Assembly: GCA_009741485.1 (NCBI GenBank)
Contig: CM019237.1
Span: 44,774,228 to 44,838,227, forward strand
Direction: 5' to 3'
Source: Malurus cyaneus samueli
Lineage: Eukaryota; Chordata; Aves; Passeriformes; Maluridae
Length of the DNA: 64,000 nucleotides
Part shown: one piece after another, positions 57,801 through 64,000 of the stretch
How the letters are laid out: every line of letters begins with the position of its first letter
Position numbering within the stretch: the first letter of the stretch is position 1
Made by a program: the position numbers and the translations under genes
The notes under the pieces: model-generated
Seen by the model: the letters and a program-made list of their open reading frames with translations, nothing else
What the model was told of the DNA's origin: nothing
Database searches by the model: none

Positions 57801-59411
57801 GAAAGTTTCCCCTGGTGTCCTACTGGGTTTCAGCATCTGGGCCTTATCAGTAGGCATTTCGTAGCCCATACAAGAACTTCCTTTGGGAGTAAAAGAAAAA
57901 TTCTAACCACTGAGGCTCTCTTGATGCTTTTCTGTGTCAAAGTGTTTTTTGTGGTCTCTCTCCTTTCCCCAGCCACTGAGCAACTTTGATGTCCAGTTTC
58001 TGAATGCAGTTGGAGACCTGTTGGACCTTATTCCTGCATTATTTGATTATTCTGCACGGGGTAGAGAATGCAATGGGGAGCCAGGAGGCCATGGGAGATA
58101 CCAGTGGGATATGGGACACTGCTCTGCACTGATCAAGGTGAGCACCAGGACTTTAATCTCCAGTGACTGTTGATTTGCAATGTCACAAGTCAACATTTTT
58201 TGAGTCTTCCCTGTGTTATGTTGTGTGTATAAAGAGACTTTTATCAATGATCAAGATGAATATATGCAGTAACCATTTGTGCCTCCGTAGGATTTTGATT
58301 GCAGTTTTTCCCACTTTGTGAGAAGGGGAGGGAAAAGACCAAATCAAACCAAAGCCATAGAGATGGATGGTGAAAAACTACCAGAAATACTAGGGAATGA
58401 GTAATTACCAGAGGAGACTGGAAGAGAATAACTCATTTCACCTAGATAAGTGAAGTCTAAAAAGGAGTATTGTGAGTTACTACAAATACATTGGACAATT
58501 AGGGAGAAAAGGATTACTTAAACTAAAGGACAGTGGTAACATAAAAACAAATGGATACAAGTGGCTGATATTATGATGTCTTAAATGGCTTTCCAATGGG
58601 AGTGATGTTTTTAAGATAAGTGACTGATGCATCATGGTGGCAATTACATTTTTCAGTTAAAATTATTAAGGATTTAATAAGCATCTGGAGACTGCATGTA
58701 TCGCAGAGCAGCAATATTCACCTTTAACTGAGAAATAGTAATTGAAGCATTTGCCTACAACAAGTGGTTTCTGAGCTAACAACAAGTCACAGACCCAGGG
58801 AAATATTTTGAAGAGATGTACTATCAATATATATTTACCTTTTCAAATTGAATTTACTTGCATTACTTTTGTACTTCACTTCAGAGTGACCCAGTGAAAT
58901 TCTCACAGCTTAAAATTAATGTTGGATATGTTTGCAAAGATCTGATCTGAATGTGTGATGATTGCAAAGATCTGAATGTGAAAATACTCAAAATGAAACT
59001 GAGCAAAAAAACATACCATGTGATGCAGATATCCAAATAACCCCAAGGTATTTTATTTTGAAAATAACACATGGGCAAGAATTTTTTCTAGAGGTTTCAG
59101 AAATTCATTTAAGTGCACAGTTAAAAGTACAAGTATCTGCTCTTTCTTCAATAATGCAATTAATCAAACTACTTAAAACAAGTAGTTCTCCCAGTTTCTC
59201 TCAAGTAGAAAAAATTAGAATATTGTGGGGTCTGAAATTATTCATCTTTATGCTTCTGTTTTCCAGGTTCTACCTGGATATGAGAATATATATTTTGCCC
59301 ATTCCAGCTGGTTTACTTATGCAGCCACACTGAGAATATATAAGCATTGGAACTTCAATATAGTTGATCCATACACCAGCACCGGCCGTGTCTCATTCAG
59401 CAGTTACCCAG
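36540..59411 (+). CDS. PLBD1: Phospholipase B domain-containing protein 1, 5' six exons; 3' part lies beyond the window
   Basis: Lysosomal or secreted glycoprotein of the phospholipase B-like family, an N-terminal-nucleophile hydrolase that removes fatty acids from phospholipids; in mammals it is abundant in neutrophils. Exons 36540-36615, 43103-43322, 49761-49844, 51340-51478, 57973-58137 and 59267-59411 total 829 bases, or 276 residues plus one base, all in phase. A signal peptide is followed by the family motifs [48 protein letters not shown] and [11 protein letters not shown]. The cysteine of GHCSAL becomes the new N-terminus and nucleophile after autocleavage. The mammalian protein is about 550 residues, so about half is present. 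Coding for the next conserved block after SFSSYPG was not found before 64000. Confidence 0.96.
37214..37300 (-). mobile_element. CR1 LINE 3'-end fragment (antisense)
   Basis: On the + strand it reads like the reverse complement of a CR1 3' end, including AGTTGGAAAGGACCTTAAGG and GATCATCTTGTTCCAG, followed by the GGGCAGGGCACA part. It is truncated to about 90 bases. Confidence 0.85.
38430..38845 (+). mobile_element. CR1 LINE 3'-end fragment (sense)
   Basis: About 415 bases of the CR1 3' terminus. Recognisable pieces include GCCACAAAGATGATCAGAGG, ACCTGGAGAAG, AGGAAGAAATTCCTTACTG and GGTTGCCCA. It ends with the CR1-typical terminal ATTCTATG repeats at 38830-38845. The usual 5' truncation of CR1 is evident. 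Confidence 0.95.
42006..42110 (+). mobile_element. CR1 LINE ORF2 fragment (sense)
   Basis: About 100 bases resembling the CR1 reverse-transcriptase region, including GAGTGCACCCTCAG-like (here ACAGTGCACCCTCAGGAAAT) and TTTGCTGATGAT. It is diverged and lacks any intact frame. Confidence 0.75.
43103..43322 (+). CDS. PLBD1: PLBD1 exon 2
   Basis: Acceptor CACTGTAG, donor GTAAGT; enters in phase 1, leaves in phase 2. It encodes [18 protein letters not shown], then [20 protein letters not shown] and [16 protein letters not shown]. This is the strongly conserved start of the mature enzyme. Confidence 0.97.
44009..44066 (+). mobile_element. CR1 LINE extreme 3'-end fragment (sense)
   Basis: GTTGGACTTGATGATCTTAA and the following GGGTC through GATTCTGTGATTCT match the last 50-60 bases of CR1. 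Confidence 0.85.
48819..48905 (+). repeat. T35 homopolymer followed by T/A-rich tract
   Basis: Thirty-five consecutive T residues (48819-48853), then about 50 bases of T with occasional A. It could be a diverged poly(A) of a minus-strand insertion or simple slippage; no inserted gene body is recognisable beside it. Confidence 0.9.
49761..49844 (+). CDS. PLBD1: PLBD1 exon 3
   Basis: An 84-base exon, acceptor CTTTCAG, donor GTATGT; phase 2 in and out. It encodes [19 protein letters not shown] and VQNFM, matching the mammalian YPQLITKP region with moderate divergence. Confidence 0.95.
49845..51339 (+). other. PLBD1 intron 3
   Basis: A 1.5-kb intron. It contains a 155-codon open frame (50521-50988) without recognisable domain or start context; no repeat was identified. 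Confidence 0.55.
51340..51478 (+). CDS. PLBD1: PLBD1 exon 4
   Basis: Acceptor CTCTGCAG, donor GTAAGA; enters in phase 2, leaves in phase 0. It encodes [36 protein letters not shown] and LHKQT, clearly homologous to the mammalian KQDKWTR...FWRHTGY block. Confidence 0.97.
51479..57972 (+). other. PLBD1 intron 4
   Basis: A 6.5-kb AT-rich intron. I see only homopolymer runs and short chance frames, with no CR1, LTR or RNA gene. Confidence 0.6.
57973..58137 (+). CDS. PLBD1: PLBD1 exon 5 (autocleavage site and nucleophile)
   Basis: Acceptor TTCCCCAG, donor GTGAGC; phase 0 in and out, 55 residues. It encodes [17 protein letters not shown], a glycine-rich loop, then [11 protein letters not shown]. 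The cysteine codon at 58120-58122 is the predicted nucleophile exposed by cleavage. The loop before it appears several residues longer than in mammals and contains an extra cysteine. Confidence 0.96.
58138..59266 (+). other. PLBD1 intron 5
   Basis: A 1.1-kb intron with a small imperfect direct repeat around GCAAAGATCTGA at about 58936-58979. Nothing else was recognised. Confidence 0.6.
59267..59411 (+). CDS. PLBD1: PLBD1 exon 6 (last in window)
   Basis: Acceptor TTTTCCAG, donor GTAAAG; enters in phase 0, leaves in phase 1. It encodes [33 protein letters not shown] and RVSFSSYP. It is highly conserved active-domain sequence. Confidence 0.97.
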
Positions 59412-62400
59412 GTAAAGTCAAAAAAACCAAAACAATGTAGATACTCGATTTGGCATGGATGACCTTACTGTCTTGTAGCTGTCTTGTCTGTGAAAAGGAT
59501 AGTAATTCAACTAGCAGTGGCTGCAATCTACCTTAAAACTTCTAGCCACCAAGAGGACAAAATGCCACCTTCAGTTTTCTGTCTTGAACATGATATTGTT
59601 GTTGTCTTTTGTTGCTGATTAACCACCTTCAGTGTTCTGAACTGTACTGGTTTAACTATTTTACCTCTGGCACAAAGCAGTTGCATTCATTTCACACTGA
59701 AAACAGGCCTTTTTCTGTGGGATTCCGACCCTCCTCAGTGACCCTCCTCAGGAATGCAACATTTTCCAACACCTGAAATTTTTCATTTGAGGAAGGGGTG
59801 GAGGTAGTCTGAATGTCTGTTAAGTGTACAGCCTTTGCAGAGCTTGGGTTACCTGCAATTGCCTTGGAGGGATTTCTCTCGCTTATTGCAAGGAATTTTG
59901 CAAAGTCTGGGTAGTTTGGCAGGTGGAAAGCACAGGTTTCCAAGCTCTGTTCATCACGTTAATGTTCATAAGGTTATTCTGTCTCTCATATCTCTCAGCA
60001 GAAGTACTGATAATAGCACTTCACAAGAATCTGGCTCTGTTTAGGAACTGTTGTATGCTGCATTGTGCAGCAGATTCAAAACTGGAGATCAAAATCAGCC
60101 ACAGAGAGCATTTATTATTTTCTTTTTAGTGACTATGGTTATGTCTTTTGGTTGTTCTTTTTGTGGAATCTTTGTATAAGAAAATACAAAGATTCTGTTT
60201 TCATGAGACTGATAAAGCATACTGTGTGACAGGATACCTGAAAATCAGCTACTGCTGTTCTGAAATGGAGTCTGTTCAATCCCAGTGTGCTTCCCTGAGA
60301 GTGTTGAGATCTACAGAGACGGCTTATTTTAAAGCTTCCTATTGCCATGTGGACTCTGATGTAGTGATGCGGGAAGGTGCACTTGTGCAAACAAAACTGA
60401 GTGAGAACTATTGCAAATCATAGTTCCCATGGCTACAGTGAAGTTTGAGAGGCCTGTGGTATGCAAAGTGTGCTCACTGGCTGCCTGATTACAGGGTGCT
60501 GTCACGAGCACTAGACAAGCATGATCCATTGACTGCAGCGAATTGTATTAGCTGTGGGTGTGCTTGACAGACTTGCAGTTTTCCATGGGATGAGTAAGCA
60601 CTGGCCTAGTAATGCTCTAGGGACATCATGTAGAAAGGAGGGAATTGCCAAATTCATCTGCTTGTTATGATGACAGATTATATTTTCAGAGCATCTGACT
60701 CTGGAATCTGCAGGTCCTGGCCATGTTTCAACTCAGCAATTGTAATGTCTTCCTGCATAAATATTTCTGCTTTCATTCTCGGTCCTGATAGACACTAAGA
60801 ACCAGTAAGGAAGGCCAACCTAATAATTTCTCCTAAATAGTAACATGATCCTATGAACATAGAAGTATTGACTTTTGGAGGAAAATTGACTTTTGGAGGA
60901 AACAGTATTAAAAGACAGATGCCCTTCCAGGCTTTCAGTGACACTTATTGGAGTAATTATAAGATTCTTCTCATCCAGTAAGGCTGGATATAAAGTAAAA
61001 CTATGTTGCTGTCCAAAAATTGTGTCAGAAAAAGTTAAGGGGTCATTTGCCTTCTGAGAAAGAATGTGCCAAATCCATGATTTCTCCTGGGGTCACAGAG
61101 TGAAATTATCCATATTATTTCTTTATTTACTGAATTTCAAAAGACAGGCTACTAGACTGCAAAAATTAGTGTTTGCTGTGACTCAGTTTAGAGGTTCTGA
61201 GGCTATTGACTAACCATGATGTGTGTTAGGGTGTGTGTTGTGGTACAGCTGGAAGGCCTTGTACTTCTCTGCTCATGTTGTGGCTGAGCAGGTAGGAGGA
61301 CAGGCAGGAATTAGAGTCCATCCCTAGCAGTTATCAGTGTTCTGTCACCATGTTCAAATGTCCACTGTTAACAGCATATCTTCTATTTGCTTTCTCCACT
61401 TCAGAGCAGCAGTATTGCTGCAGAGACACAATCAAGAGGGAATTAACAGGATTTGTAATCTCTGTTTTTGCACAACAATTTCTTCACTTGCTGCTCATTT
61501 CTACATTAACCCACCTCAATCCTCACTTGAACTCTGCTCTTCACAAGAAGACTCTGACAGTCTTCATCTGTGCAGGGCTGCACGTAGGACAGTTCTGTGA
61601 ACTTTCGGAAGGGAGGAATGTCTCTGCACTGAAAGCTTCATTGTCTTCTTCAAGCTCTTGACATAAGTACTTCATGTGGCTGGTGAATCAATGCATAGCA
61701 GAGACAAATTTTACAGAAAATGTTGCTGTTTCTCACAATTGTTGAGTGAAGCTTGCTCATTTGAGGTAGTAAGAAAGGGATGATAGAGACAAGGTAGGTG
61801 CTGTGTTTTGTACCACATATCTGGTGGTGGATCAGAGAGAAACCTGCACCTCTCCTCCCTCCGTGCCCCCTGCTCCAGTCACTTCTTTACACTGCCCATT
61901 GAAGCATTCAAAGAAATGAGCCAAACTAACTGATAAAATCTATGATTTTCTTTGGATAGCAAGGAGGTTGCAGCTTCCAGGATTTCCAACCATTTGGATG
62001 GAGCTCTTTTCACCTCCATTTAAGAACAGTAAAGTACCATTTTGACCAAGCATTCTGATTTGGATAGTGAACTATCTTCTCTGTGCTGAGTCACAGTATT
62101 TTTAAATATATTAATTTAATTTTAGCAGTTATTCAACTGTTTTGTTTAAAGAAGAATTAAGAATTTTACTGCTACTTTTCCTCCTCTGGTCCACTGTTGG
62201 GGTATTTCTTGGTTGAGCTAGGCTGTGATGGGGGAATAACAGGGCACAAGTTGTCTTGATGGATGGCTATACATGTGCTGTTAAGGCAGGAACACAGAGA
62301 AGTACTTTGTGTCCCTTGCTTCTAAGTAATCTGGTGTTAGTGCACCATTGTCCTTCCCTACAACTTGAGGAAGAGCTGGGGAAAACAAACTATGGAAAGA

Positions 62401-64000
62401 GTGGTAGCCCATGTTCTCAGGGATCCAGCTTACTCATGAGGGATTGCCAGACCAATTCCTGCTTCCCTGCTTCCTCCAGCATCAGTGTAAAGCCTGAAGG
62501 GAAGCAAAGGAAAGTGTCTGGTGAACTTTGGAGCTGACAGACCAGAGCTAGTGTGGGATATGCTATCGCTTAATGCCTAGGAGAGACATGCAAGTGGCAG
62601 GAAGGCAGCTGTTGGGTGTTCAGTCTTGACATGAGAAGCAGCTGCTGATTCTTTGCTAATATAGAGAATACCTATATTTTCCTATATTCAAGTGTGTTTA
62701 TATACCAGAGCATTGGGCATCTCAAGTAGGAGCTACTCCCATCCCTGAGAGGTAGGTTAGACCTTATAGCTTTGACTTCCAGCCTGTAATGCTGACCCTA
62801 TGTGCTTGAATGAGCACAGTGACCTTTTAAAACACCAAAAAAGCTGATGCTGTCTGGTTCAGAAAGCAGCAGTCTACCTCTTTAGGAACAATAGCAGCCA
62901 GAAATGTGCTGTCATCTACATGCTCTTTGATGTGCTGACTTTCTGGAGAACACTGGGGCTCAGAGTGCAAAAAATACTTTGCTTTGCTTGGCTGATTAAT
63001 GTCACGATGAGTAAAACTCCAGACTCTGAAAACTTCTGTTTTCCAGTGGTGGTTGGGAACTGAATCCAAGTGACTCAGATCCAGAAGATGCAATCCAAAG
63101 TACTTTTGCTTGTTTCTGTGTAGGAGATGTCAGGCTCATTGGAGGAAGTGAAAAAAAGAAGAAAAACAAAATTGACTGAGTGTTCCTGACAAAAATGTGG
63201 GGTGGGTTTACAGAGATGGTTTTACAGAAAAGAATAGAAACAGCATACAGTGAGATAACTTTTAATTACAATGGACTCTCATACACACTTGAGAAGAATG
63301 GCACAAGAGGATATCAGATATCTGCTGATATCTCTAGACTTCTCTACCCAGGTTTTGTTTTTGTGGATGTCTTTACCCTGGGTGAACCTTTTGCTGCTGT
63401 ATTAGTTTCCCTTTGTTCCAGAGTTGTCTATGCCTTAAATCAAAATGGTATATGCCATCTTGGAATAATTAGGCTAGTAATGGTGTATAATGGAGGGCAT
63501 GTTGTGCTATAAAACACTGCAGGATAAAACTTGGTAAATATTAAGGCCCAGAAGGAAATCCCCTTCTTTTCAGCTTAGCTGAGCTTCATAATTTATTTGA
63601 ATTACAGAGTTCAACTTTCAGTTAATTCAACATCATTCCTTGTGTTAGCACTTGCTTTGAGTCAAGTTTTTCTGTTTTATCTCAGCTGTTGACTGAAATT
63701 GAATAAAAAACCAATTCAGTTTGTTTTGAAGTAGGACACTTATCATTGTCACCCATAGGAACTGATGCTCAATTCACATCAAAATTGCTTAACAATTTCA
63801 TTTATTGTCTCTGTTTGGGCAAGCACTTGACTTGTTATGCAGCAGTTTATTGCTGGATTATCCCATGCCTTTGTATAAAACAGACTGGCAGAGCCAGATT
63901 TAGGGTGTTTCTCTTGTCCTTACTTATTTGAGAGAAATGTCTGCTGCTGATATACATAATGTATTGACTCTCTCTTCATGAGTAAAATACTAGCTGACAA
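59412..64000 (+). other. PLBD1 intron 6, continuing past the window
   Basis: At least 4.6 kb with no exon encoding the next PLBD1 block that I can find. It contains an 18-base-period tandem duplication at 60867-60902. Open frames at 61337-61661 and 63180-63512 have no recognisable domains. Confidence 0.6.

Noticed and set aside
58936..58979. Repeated GCAAAGATCTGA motif in PLBD1 intron 5, considered as a regulatory array
   Set aside because: Only two imperfect copies are present, so it is more likely a local duplication.
61337..61661. Overlapping open frames in PLBD1 intron 6, considered as an extra exon
   Set aside because: The sequence does not resemble the expected next PLBD1 block, and the phases do not fit.
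63180..63512. 110-codon open frame near the window end, considered as a PLBD1 exon or retroviral remnant
   Set aside because: The translation matches no PLBD1 segment, lacks flanking splice sites in the right phase and shows no retroviral motif that I recognise.

Overview
The window is vertebrate nuclear DNA, almost certainly avian. It has short coding exons (about 60-220 bases) with GT-AG introns, fragments of chicken-repeat-1 (CR1) LINEs, an ERV-L-type LTR of a kind common in birds, and a CpG-island promoter. All calls come from reading the sequence and from remembered protein families; nothing was aligned by computer. I see no bacterial or viral gene cassette, CRISPR array, tRNA or rRNA.

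Two genes lie head to tail on the + strand. Positions 593-33605 hold the last 21 coding exons of GUCY2C (guanylate cyclase C, the intestinal receptor for guanylin and uroguanylin). They run from the membrane-proximal half of the extracellular domain through the transmembrane helix, kinase-homology domain, signalling helix and cyclase domain to the stop. If the gene has the 27 coding exons of the mammalian gene, these are exons 7-27, and exons 1-6 lie upstream of the window. All 20 junctions are in phase and the 800 visible residues read through without a break, so the gene looks intact.

Positions 33606-36539 are the intergenic interval. It holds GUCY2C 3' UTR poly(A) signals, then AT-rich DNA, then a CpG island at about 36230-37010. 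PLBD1 (phospholipase B domain-containing 1, a lysosomal N-terminal-nucleophile hydrolase) starts at 36540. Six of its exons are inside the window, ending at 59411, and include the autocleavage and catalytic cysteine. The rest of the gene is beyond 64000. The same gene order and relative orientation occurs on human chromosome 12p, so this is conserved synteny. The two products are not known to share a pathway.

The introns hold CR1 pieces, one antisense LTR, a 216-base TTCTC-type microsatellite, a 35-base T run and many short chance reading frames. The most unusual items are a 77-bp copy of the GUCY2C exon 14 splice acceptor plus the start of that exon, sitting two introns downstream, and a possible in-frame 45-base cassette exon in PLBD1 intron 1. 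I found no evidence for a wholly new biological system.
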